From Paenibacillus sp. JNUCC-31 (lineage in GTDB: Bacteria; Bacillota; Bacilli; Paenibacillales; Paenibacillaceae): a stretch of 64,000 nt of DNA. The DNA is taken from positions 3,348,001 to 3,412,000 of the forward strand of contig NZ_CP062165.1 of assembly GCF_014844075.1 (NCBI RefSeq), given 5' to 3'. Under the pieces are notes generated by a model. The model was not told the DNA's origin and did no database searches. It saw only the letters and a program-made list of their open reading frames with translations. Position numbers and translations under genes: made by a program. Positions 8,339 through 17,788 of the stretch are shown in pieces (position 1 is the stretch's first letter; every line of letters starts with the position of its first letter).

Positions 8339-10172
8339 GGTGCTCCCCTCCTTCCTCGCGCATCGGCAGTGTGAACGTCACCGTTGTTCCCACGTCCACC
8401 TCGGACTCCAGTGAGATACTGCCATCATGGGCCTTCACAATTTCCCGGGCAATGGACAGCCCAAGCCCTGTGCCGCCCATACTTCGGGAACGAGCCTTGT
8501 CCACCCGATAAAAGCGTTCAAAAATACGATCCAGATCCCGCTGTGGAATCCCCATCCCTGTGTCCGTCACCGAAATGGCAAGCGTGTGTGCATCACTTCT
8601 TCTGGCTGCAATCGTAATCTTGCCGCCTTCCAGTGTATACTTCAACGCATTGGATACGACATTATCAAGCACCTGATCAATCTGGTCCCGATCCAGTGGA
8701 ACTGCCGGAATACCATTCTCAATGGATAATATCGGCTGAATATCCTTCTGATGCATTTGGAACGAGAACCGATCTGTCACTTCCTCCAGCATCTCCATAA
8801 TGTCTGTCGGCTGTTTGCGCAGCATCGCTTCCTTGGAATCTAGCCTGGACAGATGCAGCAAATCCGTAACCAAACGAATCATCCGCTCCGTCTCATTCTG
8901 GATCACTCCAACGAATCGTCCCGCGAGCTGCGGATCTTCCAGAGCTCCGTCATCCAGTGCTTCTGCATAACTCTTAATCGTGGTCAGCGGTGTACGCAGC
9001 TCATGGGATACATTCGCCACGAACTCACGACGCGACGCTTCCAGTTCTTCCTGCTCTGTAACGTCCTGAAGCACAGCGATCGTACCTGTAATACCCAGCT
9101 CACGACGATGAACAGGTGTAAACGTCATGCGAATGACGACAGGCTCTTCCTGTCCCGCTGGTGCAATCTGAAGAAGTGTTGAGCCCGTGAATCCACTCGC
9201 GAGAGCTTCCGCATCCTCCGGATCAATACCGAGCAGCACAGCAAAATGACGTCCTTCAATATCCGCAGGGCGCATGCCCAGAATGCTGCTAGCCCTTCGG
9301 TTCACCAGAATGACTTTGCCATACTCATCCGTTGCCACCACACCATCACTCATATTGGTGAGAATGGAGGTGAGCTTCTCCTTCTCCTCTTCGTTCTGGG
9401 AGAGTGCATCCCGCAGCCTGCTGGTCATATAGTTAAATGCCCGACTCAGCTGCCCAATCTCATCTGTTCCGAATACAGGGGTCTGCTGATCGAAGTTGCC
9501 TTCCGCAACGGCTGTCGCTCTTCGAGTAACTTCCTTAATCGGCTGTGTAATCGTATGCGACAGAATGACACCGAGCACTGCAGTTAATACCAGGGCAATC
9601 AAAATGCCCGAGATAAAAATCTTGTTAATGCCCTCCATTGTGGCATATAACTCATTCATTGAGGCCGCGATGTAGACTGCGCCGATAATCTTGCCGCCAG
9701 ACAGTACCGGCTTGGCAACGACCTTTTTGCGGACATTATCCTCGTCCACGATATATTCCTCGTTGTCCCGAATGCCTTGCAGTGCGCGGCTGACAACGGT
9801 TTGGGTGTTTTTGCGACCAATATAGTCCGAATGGGAACTTAGCGAGGTTGTCAGCACTTTGCCGCTGGCATCCAGCACCTGAATCTCAGCGCCGTTAATG
9901 TTGAACAGGTTGTTGACCAACACACGCAGGTTTTCCGTTTTGTCCTCGCCAGCCTCAGCCTCTCCACCAGCCATCGTCTCCCCCACAAGCACAGAGAGCA
10001 TCTCAGCACGCGCCTGCAAATCCTCCGTGAAGTTGCTGGTCAGCGAATTCTTCATCGCACTGACAAAATAAACACCGATCAATTGCATCGCAATCAGAAT
10101 CAGCAGTACATAGATAATAATCAGTTTCGCCTGAATCGTTCGAAAGAACGAAAATCGCGAGAAACGCCCCAT
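8322..10172 (-). CDS. walK: WalK (YycG) essential sensor histidine kinase
   Basis: WalK senses the state of the cell wall and phosphorylates WalR, controlling autolysins and wall metabolism. Order in the 616 residues: transmembrane segment (about 14-35), extracellular sensor domain, second transmembrane segment (about 183-205), HAMP, cytoplasmic PAS (about 265-365), HisKA with phospho-acceptor His390 in VSHELRTPL, and HATPase with N box (VVSNALKYT), DTGMGIP and GGTGLGLSIA. All catalytic motifs are intact. Start and walR stop overlap as TAATG. A Noc-site-like sequence lies inside the gene at 8440-8453. Confidence 0.97.
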   Translation of the reverse strand: MGRFSRFSFFRTIQAKLIIIYVLLILIAMQLIGVYFVSAMKNSLTSNFTEDLQARAEMLSVLVGETMAGGEAEAGEDKTENLRVLVNNLFNINGAEIQVLDASGKVLTTSLSSHSDYIGRKNTQTVVSRALQGIRDNEEYIVDEDNVRKKVVAKPVLSGGKIIGAVYIAASMNELYATMEGINKIFISGILIALVLTAVLGVILSHTITQPIKEVTRRATAVAEGNFDQQTPVFGTDEIGQLSRAFNYMTSRLRDALSQNEEEKEKLTSILTNMSDGVVATDEYGKVILVNRRASSILGMRPADIEGRHFAVLLGIDPEDAEALASGFTGSTLLQIAPAGQEEPVVIRMTFTPVHRRELGITGTIAVLQDVTEQEELEASRREFVANVSHELRTPLTTIKSYAEALDDGALEDPQLAGRFVGVIQNETERMIRLVTDLLHLSRLDSKEAMLRKQPTDIMEMLEEVTDRFSFQMHQKDIQPILSIENGIPAVPLDRDQIDQVLDNVVSNALKYTLEGGKITIAARRSDAHTLAISVTDTGMGIPQRDLDRIFERFYRVDKARSRSMGGTGLGLSIAREIVKAHDGSISLESEVDVGTTVTFTLPMREEGGEHLERAD

Positions 10173-10894
10173 TATATCCCCACGCTTTTGGGACTGCGCA
10201 CGAGATAACCCAGCCCGCGGCGAGTCAGAATCGTTTCCGGTTTGCTCGGATTCTCCTCAATCTTCTCACGCAGACGACGAATCGTAACATCCACGGTACG
10301 TACATCCCCGAAATATTCATATCCCCATACGGCCTGCAGCAGATGTTCCCGTGTCATCACCTTGCCGGAATGCTTCGCCATATAATAGAGAAGTTCGTAC
10401 TCGCGATGGGTCAGATCCAGCGGTTCGCCGCCTTTGTATGCCGTATACATGTCCATATCAAACGCCAGATCAAACAGCCGCATGATCTGCTTCTCATCGT
10501 CTTCTGGCGCTTCAGCCGTGATGGCAGGCTTCTGCCGTCTGCGCATCTGTGCTTTCACCCGGGCGAGCAGCTCGCGCGTACTGAAAGGCTTCGTCACGTA
10601 ATCATCCGCACCCAGCTCCAGACCGAGCACCTTGTCGATCTCGCCATCTTTTGCAGTCAGCATAATGATCGGCATCTCCAGATGAGCACGCACTTCGCGG
10701 CACACATCCATACCGTCCTTGCCTGGCAGCATCAGATCCAGCAGCATCAGATCCGGTTTTTCGGATAACGCCAGTTCAACCGCACGAATGCCATCAAAAG
10801 CGCAGATGACCTCGTATCCCTCTTTTTCCAAATTAAACTTCAGAATGTCCGCAATGGGCTGTTCATCGTCCACCACCAAAATCTTCCCCTGCAT
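10172..10894 (-). CDS. walR: WalR (YycF) essential response regulator
   Basis: WalR is an OmpR/PhoB-type DNA-binding response regulator of 240 residues that controls cell-wall hydrolases and related genes. The receiver domain has the acidic pair at residues 9-10, the phosphorylated Asp53 ([11 protein letters not shown]) and KPF near 101. The C-terminal winged helix contains [27 protein letters not shown] upstream supports the ATG. It is the first gene of the wal transcript, and an 11-bp inverted repeat lies about 90 bp upstream. Confidence 0.97.
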   Translation of the reverse strand: MQGKILVVDDEQPIADILKFNLEKEGYEVICAFDGIRAVELALSEKPDLMLLDLMLPGKDGMDVCREVRAHLEMPIIMLTAKDGEIDKVLGLELGADDYVTKPFSTRELLARVKAQMRRRQKPAITAEAPEDDEKQIMRLFDLAFDMDMYTAYKGGEPLDLTHREYELLYYMAKHSGKVMTREHLLQAVWGYEYFGDVRTVDVTIRRLREKIEENPSKPETILTRRGLGYLVRSPKSVGI

Positions 10895-10985
10895 CGGCTG
10901 TCTTCACCCCTATATCCTGCTTGATCCGCCTGAGCGGTCTATCTCTCTTGTTCTTCTTATATACAATGGTGTTTCTCACGATTTC

Positions 10986-11029
10986 ATAGACTATAGTGCA
11001 TATCATATGGCTTGTTGCCTATAGTCTAT
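10986..11029. promoter_or_regulatory. Inverted repeat upstream of walR
   Basis: Perfect 11-bp arms ATAGACTATAG (10986-10996) and CTATAGTCTAT (11019-11029) are separated by 22 bp, about 90-135 bp before the walR start codon. Each arm is itself nearly palindromic. It could be an operator or a transcript hairpin. It does not match the WalR direct-repeat consensus. Confidence 0.5.
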
Positions 11030-11107
11030 AGTTTAACATACCTGAAGCACCGTCACATCCCGATCAGGGTCAATGTGGACCCCAAACTGAAAAAATTTTA
11101 CAGCAGC

Positions 11108-11140
11108 AAAAAACAAGGCCAGCATCCTGTGCCAACCTTG
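11108..11140 (-). terminator. Terminator of the M23 peptidase gene
   Basis: On the minus strand CAAGG/CCTTG with further G-U-rich pairs closes a hairpin followed by TTTTTT. It lies about 20 bp after the stop codon. Confidence 0.75.
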
Positions 11141-11160
11141 CCTTAGATTGCAATATAAAA

Positions 11161-12693
11161 CTAGTTCAAGTATGTCAACGGATTTTCCACTGTTCCGTTC
11201 TTGATAATCTCGAAATGCAGATGCGTTCCGGTCGAACGGCCCGTGTTGCCCATTACGCCGATGCTTTCGCCTTTCTCGACGACTTGTCCAACCTTAACGC
11301 CAATGCTGTTCAAGTGCCCATAAAGGGTTTCGTATCCATTACGATGGTTAATAATAATAACATTGCCATAACCACTTTTCTGTCCTGCAAAAGTAATCAC
11401 GCCCTCATCAGACGCTTTCACGTCCCGGTTACCGACAAGATCAACCCCTTTGTGCTGACGACCCCATCGTTGTCCAAAGCTGCTGCTCATCGTAGCATTC
11501 GATACGGGCCAAGCGAACTCACCTGTACCTTCACCAACTACCTTGGTTCCACTCAGGACCACTTCAGTAACCGCTGCTTTGATGACTTCTTGGCCTAGCC
11601 ATTCTTCCTGAACGACTTCACCATTTTCCTTCGTTATTCGATATTGCATGCTTTTCAGACCACTTTGACCTGGACGCACCACTTTTGTTGTGCCTGCTTT
11701 GAGCTCAGCACTTTTGCGTACTTCCACCTGCGGTTTAATCTCAATTTGTTCAACCACCTGCTCCACCGATTTAACAGTAACGGCGGGTTTTGGCACGGTC
11801 AGCGTAAGCTCGTCCCCAATTTGCAGCGACGTTTCTTTGATGCCCGGATTATGTTTGCGAATTTCGCTCTGCGTAATTTCGTATCTGGCAGCGATGGATG
11901 AGATCGTATCTCCTTCACGCACGACATAGGTTACGGGCGCGTCTTTACCAACGGTTAAAGCTTCAACCGCCTCGGACACATCCCATATTTTGTTTGGATC
12001 AGCCTTCACCACATCTGTCGCCACATCTTCCTTGATACCCACGGATTTTAGCGTAGTGCTTGGCCCCTCTGCTTTCTTGGAGGCGTTAGCAGATACCGAC
12101 TTCGTCTTGAACGAACTGCGTACAGCCGATGCCGATATGTATTTGTTCTGCACTTGTTCCAGAATCGCGTCTGCTGTTGCCTGATCCTTCACAATGCCGA
12201 TCACTTCACCGTCTACCTTGAGCTCTACACCCTTGGCGTAAGCGGTAAGCATGTCTCCGAGCTTGTCCAGTGTCTCATCACTGTTCACAACGGGCTTGTA
12301 TGCTTTAATAGTTTCAGTCGTGATGCCGTCTGTGTTCAGCACCATTTCCGCTTCTGGATATTTATTTTGGAATTCCTCAGTTTTGTCTGCAAATAATTTC
12401 TGTAATTGTGCCTCATCCGTGATGGTGCCAATCTCATTTCCTTTAACCGTCACTTTATAATACGGGACAGTGTTTGCAGCAACGTATTGTTTGCCTGCGA
12501 ATCCGATCGATGCAGCGATGAATAAACCGCATGCTGCTGTAATGATCCATTTGCGCGAGGCCAGAACGCGCTTTTTATTACCACTGAAGTTGGACATGCT
12601 CATGTTGTTTTTGTCTTCGGCCGTCCGGTGTTCCCCGGATTGTTCGTGTTCCCGGTTCTTGCCCGGTTGGCGTATGCCTCTGAAACCTTTCAT
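11161..12693 (-). CDS. M23 peptidoglycan endopeptidase with LysM and G5 domains
   Basis: This is a 510-residue envelope enzyme predicted to cut peptide crosslinks in peptidoglycan. After a basic cytoplasmic tail there is a membrane segment (WIITAACGLFIAASIGFAG, about 49-67). A region of about 130 residues with GNEIGTI- and GEVIGIV-type motifs follows, then LysM (YVVREGDTISSIAARYEI), a G5 domain, and a C-terminal M23 domain. Zinc ligands are visible in GQRWGRQHKGVDL and GTHLHFEI. The arrangement resembles B. subtilis M23 proteins active in sporulation or wall maintenance. AAGGAGAG supports the ATG. Its place behind the wal promoter region suggests, but does not show, WalR control. Confidence 0.92.
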   Translation of the reverse strand: MKGFRGIRQPGKNREHEQSGEHRTAEDKNNMSMSNFSGNKKRVLASRKWIITAACGLFIAASIGFAGKQYVAANTVPYYKVTVKGNEIGTITDEAQLQKLFADKTEEFQNKYPEAEMVLNTDGITTETIKAYKPVVNSDETLDKLGDMLTAYAKGVELKVDGEVIGIVKDQATADAILEQVQNKYISASAVRSSFKTKSVSANASKKAEGPSTTLKSVGIKEDVATDVVKADPNKIWDVSEAVEALTVGKDAPVTYVVREGDTISSIAARYEITQSEIRKHNPGIKETSLQIGDELTLTVPKPAVTVKSVEQVVEQIEIKPQVEVRKSAELKAGTTKVVRPGQSGLKSMQYRITKENGEVVQEEWLGQEVIKAAVTEVVLSGTKVVGEGTGEFAWPVSNATMSSSFGQRWGRQHKGVDLVGNRDVKASDEGVITFAGQKSGYGNVIIINHRNGYETLYGHLNSIGVKVGQVVEKGESIGVMGNTGRSTGTHLHFEIIKNGTVENPLTYLN

Positions 12694-13255
12694 GATTCTC
12701 TCCTTTTCAGCACTTCTTAGTTCGCATTTCTGTTAAGACAACACCCATTGTGCCTGTCCTATGCTTGTCGATATTTGTATTCGGGCGTCCGAAAATCAGG
12801 ACTTTGGCTGCGCTCTTAAAAGTGTCAAAATTTTAACCTTTAATCACACCCGTATACTTTAACACAGGTTTTACACTCATTTCAACTCTACTCGTCACAG
12901 TGCAAAGCCGCACCACGCATGGTTTTCCTATATTATCCACAAGATAGCAGGCCAGTATTCTTACCCATTATGCCTCTATCTCAGTCATACTATGTACTTT
13001 TGGTCACTTTTTGAGACTAGGTTCTAAGACCCACTGAAAATTGTTTTTATTTTCATAAAAATACAAATTCAAAAATCCCCACCAGATCAGATCCGGTGAA
13101 GGACTTTACGTTTTTTTGGATTGCCGCTATGCTATTATTTCCCGAGTGGACTTTTCAAGGGACCCTTGCTAGATTGCTCTCCTACATGATTTCCACGCAA
13201 CCGTATCGAATGACTCTAATATGAAAATCCATTCAAGGCAGGCATGTAACTCGGC
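12694..13255. other. Intergenic region upstream of the M23 peptidase gene
   Basis: These roughly 560 bp hold a terminator at 13070-13103 and presumably the M23 promoter. No coding sequence is visible. Confidence 0.55.
13070..13103 (-). terminator. Terminator of the gene at 13256
   Basis: On the minus strand CACCGGATC/GATCTGGTG pairs into a hairpin followed by GGGGATTTTTG. It is about 150 bp after the stop codon. Confidence 0.65.
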
Positions 13256-14041
13256 TCACTCAGCTTGGAGGACCTCCATCAGGTTGTCATACTCCTCACT
13301 AGTCAGATACTTGGAGATCACCTGCTCAATATCGCTCAGCTCCTGTTCAGTCAGACCGCCTTCCATAGCGCCTGAGATCTGCTGCATCTCTTTCTGGGGC
13401 AGTTTGTTCATCAACAGGCTGAATATTTTCTCTTTTTCCTCCAGTGGCAGCTTGTCCTTCTTGCCAGTAATGTCATCTGGAGATACCACAATCTCATCAT
13501 TACCCGACGAACCTGTACCATTGGAATTTGTACCAGCTCCGTTGCCTGATGCTGTACCTTTACCCGTTGCTGTACCTGAACCAGTACCTGCATTTGTGTT
13601 GGCATCCGCGTCTGTTCCCTTGTCTGAGTTCCCCTCTGAGCTCGATCCCGTAGCCGATGTGTCTGTTCCTGAATCTGCTCCATGACCCTGGTCTGAGCCC
13701 GTAGATTCTCCTGAGCTGTTGCCTGTGTCACCAGATTCTCCTTTTTCTGTCCCATTGCCCATAACCGATATCGCATCTTCTGGAACGTGTTCCTCCTCCG
13801 CTCCTGCCGGCTGATCTGTCGTGCCCCCCGTTCCCTGCTTCTTCTCTTCACCGGACTTACCTCCCAGTGCCCCCTGAAACATGGCCGTTAGCCCCATCGG
13901 CTGGCCCTCCCACTGTATATTGAAACTCGCCAGCAGCGATTTGACATAAGACTGAACAATTAATCCGGTTGTCAGCAGAGTCAGTGAACTGACCAGCAGC
14001 ACGGTAAGCAATACTTTAATGAACCATTGAAGCAACTTCAT
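13256..14041 (-). CDS. Membrane-anchored protein with long disordered Gly/Ser/Thr segment
   Basis: I do not recognise this 261-residue protein. Residues 1-40 contain a transmembrane segment (VLLTVLLVSSLTLLTTGLIV). About residues 60-185 are low complexity: Gly, Ser, Thr, Asn, Asp and Glu with runs such as GTGSGTATGKGTASGNGAG, clearly disordered. The last 70 residues are ordered and helical, with LSLLMNKLP-like and LTEQELSDIEQVISKYLTSE segments. A GGAGGG site supports the start and a terminator follows. The layout suggests a membrane anchor joined by a flexible tether to a helical module outside or inside the cell; the topology is not decidable by eye. It stands alone between purA and an M23 peptidase. 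Confidence 0.75.
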   Translation of the reverse strand: MKLLQWFIKVLLTVLLVSSLTLLTTGLIVQSYVKSLLASFNIQWEGQPMGLTAMFQGALGGKSGEEKKQGTGGTTDQPAGAEEEHVPEDAISVMGNGTEKGESGDTGNSSGESTGSDQGHGADSGTDTSATGSSSEGNSDKGTDADANTNAGTGSGTATGKGTASGNGAGTNSNGTGSSGNDEIVVSPDDITGKKDKLPLEEKEKIFSLLMNKLPQKEMQQISGAMEGGLTEQELSDIEQVISKYLTSEEYDNLMEVLQAE

Positions 14042-14152
14042 ACCCGTTTCCCTCCGATTTCCGACCCCCTATACCATTCGATATGCAGGGCCTATGAGTC
14101 TACTGTTAACCAGTATTGACGGAAATTCGAGGATTATATCAGGGTACCATGC

Positions 14153-14190
14153 GAAAAAACCCCAGCCATCGCTATTCAAGCGACAACTGG
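14153..14190 (-). terminator. Terminator of purA
   Basis: On the minus strand CCAGTTGTCGCT pairs with AGCGATGGCTGG, allowing G-U pairs, and is followed by GGTTTTTT. It lies about 60 bp after the purA stop codon. Confidence 0.75.
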
Positions 14191-14251
14191 AGCTCTATTC
14201 TGCTTCAACAGCAGCTTAAAATTCAATTCTTTCTTCACTTCTTCTCTTCAA

Positions 14252-15637
<1,386 letters not shown>

Positions 15638-15709
15638 CTAACGGACAGTGAAAATCCCCCTCTATTTACATCCAAGGGAAGGTTTTCGCTACTTTAACGC
15701 AGCAGTACT

Positions 15710-15738
15710 AGTGTACCAGTCCCTTTTTTCAAAGTCAA
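15710..15738 (-). promoter_or_regulatory. purA promoter
   Basis: On the minus strand TTGACT (15733-15738) and TACACT (15710-15715) are separated by exactly 17 bp. The leader before the purA ATG is about 165 nt. Confidence 0.75.
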
Positions 15739-15742
15739 ATCA

Positions 15743-15786
15743 AATGGCGAACAATTAGATATAGACAAACCCTAATGTTCGGAATT
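15743..15786. promoter_or_regulatory. PurR operator: two inverted PurBoxes
   Basis: The B. subtilis PurBox is AWWWCCGAACWWT. On the minus strand AATTCCGAACATT (15774-15786) matches at all 13 positions. In the opposite orientation AATGGCGAACAAT (15743-15755) matches at 11. The boxes face each other 18 bp apart and sit immediately upstream of the purA -35, as expected for repression by PurR that is relieved by PRPP. Confidence 0.85.
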
Positions 15787-15803
15787 GACCCCAAATTCCG
15801 ACG

Positions 15804-15853
15804 CAAAAAACCGGCGAAGCCAGTCAAAGCTTGCTTGACGGCTAACCCCGGTT
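15804..15853 (-). terminator. Terminator of the rplI-dnaC transcript
   Basis: On the minus strand AACCGG/CCGGTT, AGCC/GGCT and GTCAAG/CTTTGAC stack into a long hairpin followed by TTTTTTG, about 130 bp after the dnaC stop codon. Confidence 0.85.
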
Positions 15854-15981
15854 ATACCATGCGTATTCCAATTCAACGCTATATCTCGTATTCGCAACGT
15901 ATTTATGAGTTCATATGATCTAATGGTTGATGCCAGGACAGACGATTTCACTTCCATATCGAAGCAGTCTGTGCCTGTCCC

Positions 15982-17343
15982 CTACATGGCAAAGGCATCA
16001 TTATGTGCCCGCTCATAGTTAACGAATTTATTAAAGTTTTTCAAGAAGACCAGTTCCACCGTACCTACCGGACCATTACGCTGTTTGGCGATAATAATCT
16101 CGATAATGTTTTTCTTCTCGGTCTCCTGATTATAGTAGTCATCCCGGTACAGGAACGCTACGATGTCGGCATCTTGCTCGATCGAACCTGATTCCCGCAA
16201 GTCACTCATCATCGGACGTTTATCCTGACGCTGCTCTACCCCCCGGCTCAGCTGAGACAAGGCAATAACTGGAACTTCCAGTTCCCGGCCAATCTGTTTC
16301 AGTGTACGCGAGATCTCCGATACCTCTTGTTGACGGTTCTCGCCAGCTTTACCGCGTCCACTAATCAGTTGAAGGTAGTCAATCAGAATCATGCCAAGGC
16401 CTTTCTCTTTCTTGAGACGACGGCATTTGGCACGAATGTCGGCCACCGTGATCCCTGGCGTATCGTCAATGTAGATGTTTGCTTCGTTCAAGGCTGCAAT
16501 GCCCATCGTCAGCTTCTGCCAATCTTCATCACCTTTGAAGTCACCCATACGCATAACACCCGCATCCAGATTGGCCTCTGCACAGATCATACGCTGTACG
16601 AGCTGTGCGGCTGACATCTCCAGACTGAATATCGCAACCGTCTCCTGCGCCCGAATCGCTACGTTCTGAGCGATATTCAGGGCGAAGGCGGTCTTCCCTA
16701 CAGATGGACGTGCCGCTACAATGATCAAGTCACTCCGCTGGAATCCCGCGGTCATCTTGTCCAGATCGATGAAACCGGACGGAATGCCCGTTGTAGTGCC
16801 CTTGTTCTGATGCAGCGTCTCTACACGATCGAATACTTCCATCAGTACATCCTGAATGGCTATAAAACCGCTACTGGAGCGTCGGTTGGAAATCTCCAGA
16901 ATGCGCCGCTCTGCTTCTCCTAGCATAGCCGCAACATCCTCACCGCCCGTGTATCCTTCACTCACAATCTGGGTAGCGGTACGAATCAGGCGACGCAGCA
17001 TGGATTTCTCTTCAATAATCTGCGCGTAATAATCCACGTTGGCGGCGGTTGGTACACCATGAGCCAGCTTCGCCAGATAACTGACGCCGCCGATGTCCTC
17101 CAGCTCGCCTTTATCCTTCAGAAGCGAAGTCAGTGTCACGAGGTCAATCGGTTGATTTCCCTCGCCAAGCTGGATCATCGCTTCAAAGATTAATTGATGG
17201 GGTTTATCATAGAAATCCTCGGTTTGCACCCGTTCCATCGCTGTAATCAGGGCTTCGCCCTGCAACAGGATTGCACCCAGCACAGCCTGTTCGGCTTCCA
17301 GGTTCTGTGGGGGAATCCGGTCGAATAACATTTCGCCGCCCAT
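15982..17343 (-). CDS. dnaC: Replicative DNA helicase (DnaB-type; dnaC in B. subtilis)
   Basis: This is the hexameric ring helicase that unwinds DNA 5-prime to 3-prime on the lagging strand at the replication fork and recruits primase. The 453-residue protein has the N-terminal helical collar domain and a RecA-like motor with Walker A ARPSVGKTAFAL near residue 210, Walker B MILIDYLQLI and a C-terminal DnaB motif (AKQRNGPVGTVEL). No intein interrupts it. GGAGGAG at the end of rplI supports the first ATG. The gene starts 1 bp after the rplI stop. Confidence 0.97.
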   Translation of the reverse strand: MGGEMLFDRIPPQNLEAEQAVLGAILLQGEALITAMERVQTEDFYDKPHQLIFEAMIQLGEGNQPIDLVTLTSLLKDKGELEDIGGVSYLAKLAHGVPTAANVDYYAQIIEEKSMLRRLIRTATQIVSEGYTGGEDVAAMLGEAERRILEISNRRSSSGFIAIQDVLMEVFDRVETLHQNKGTTTGIPSGFIDLDKMTAGFQRSDLIIVAARPSVGKTAFALNIAQNVAIRAQETVAIFSLEMSAAQLVQRMICAEANLDAGVMRMGDFKGDEDWQKLTMGIAALNEANIYIDDTPGITVADIRAKCRRLKKEKGLGMILIDYLQLISGRGKAGENRQQEVSEISRTLKQIGRELEVPVIALSQLSRGVEQRQDKRPMMSDLRESGSIEQDADIVAFLYRDDYYNQETEKKNIIEIIIAKQRNGPVGTVELVFLKNFNKFVNYERAHNDAFAM

Positions 17344-17344
17344 C

Positions 17345-17788
17345 TTACTCCTCCGTTACCTGTACCTTCAAGGTAGCCTTCACTTCAGGGTGAACCTTGA
17401 CGGTGACTTGCGTTACGCCGAGTGTGCGAATAGGCTCGTCCAGTTCAATTTTGCGTTTGTCGACTTTCAGACCTTTCGCTGCCAGAGCTTCTGCAATTTG
17501 TTTGCTTGTAATTGCACCAAACAGACGACCGCCTTCGCCGGATTTAGCTTTCAATTCGGTTGTTTCTGCTTCCAGCTTTTTGGCGAGTGCTTCCGCTTCT
17601 GCCTTCTCTTCCTGTTTGCGTCTATCTTCTGCAGCCTTCTGGTTATCCAGTGTTTTCATGTTTCCGTCTGTTGCTGGACGTGCGATTCCCCGTGGCAGAA
17701 GGAAGTTCTGTGCGTAACCCTCAGATACTTCCTTCACTTGTCCTTTTTTGCCTTGACCCTTCATATCTTTTATAAAAATGACTTTCAT
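17345..17788 (-). CDS. rplI: 50S ribosomal protein L9
   Basis: L9 binds 23S rRNA at the base of the L1 stalk and helps keep the reading frame. The 147-residue protein has the canonical start MKVIFIKDMKGQGKKGQVKE, the long connecting helix rich in E, K and A, and the C-terminal domain. It overlaps the end of gdpP by 4 bp (ATGA) and leads into dnaC, the conserved gdpP-rplI-dnaC order of Bacillales. Confidence 0.98.
   Translation of the reverse strand: MKVIFIKDMKGQGKKGQVKEVSEGYAQNFLLPRGIARPATDGNMKTLDNQKAAEDRRKQEEKAEAEALAKKLEAETTELKAKSGEGGRLFGAITSKQIAEALAAKGLKVDKRKIELDEPIRTLGVTQVTVKVHPEVKATLKVQVTEE

Noticed and set aside
11041..11070. WalR-type direct repeat upstream of walR
   Set aside because: One TGTTAA half-site is present but I found no second half at the required spacing.
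15772..15957. 61-codon open frame on the minus strand upstream of purA
   Set aside because: It covers the dnaC terminator and part of the PurR operator, and has no ribosome-binding site.
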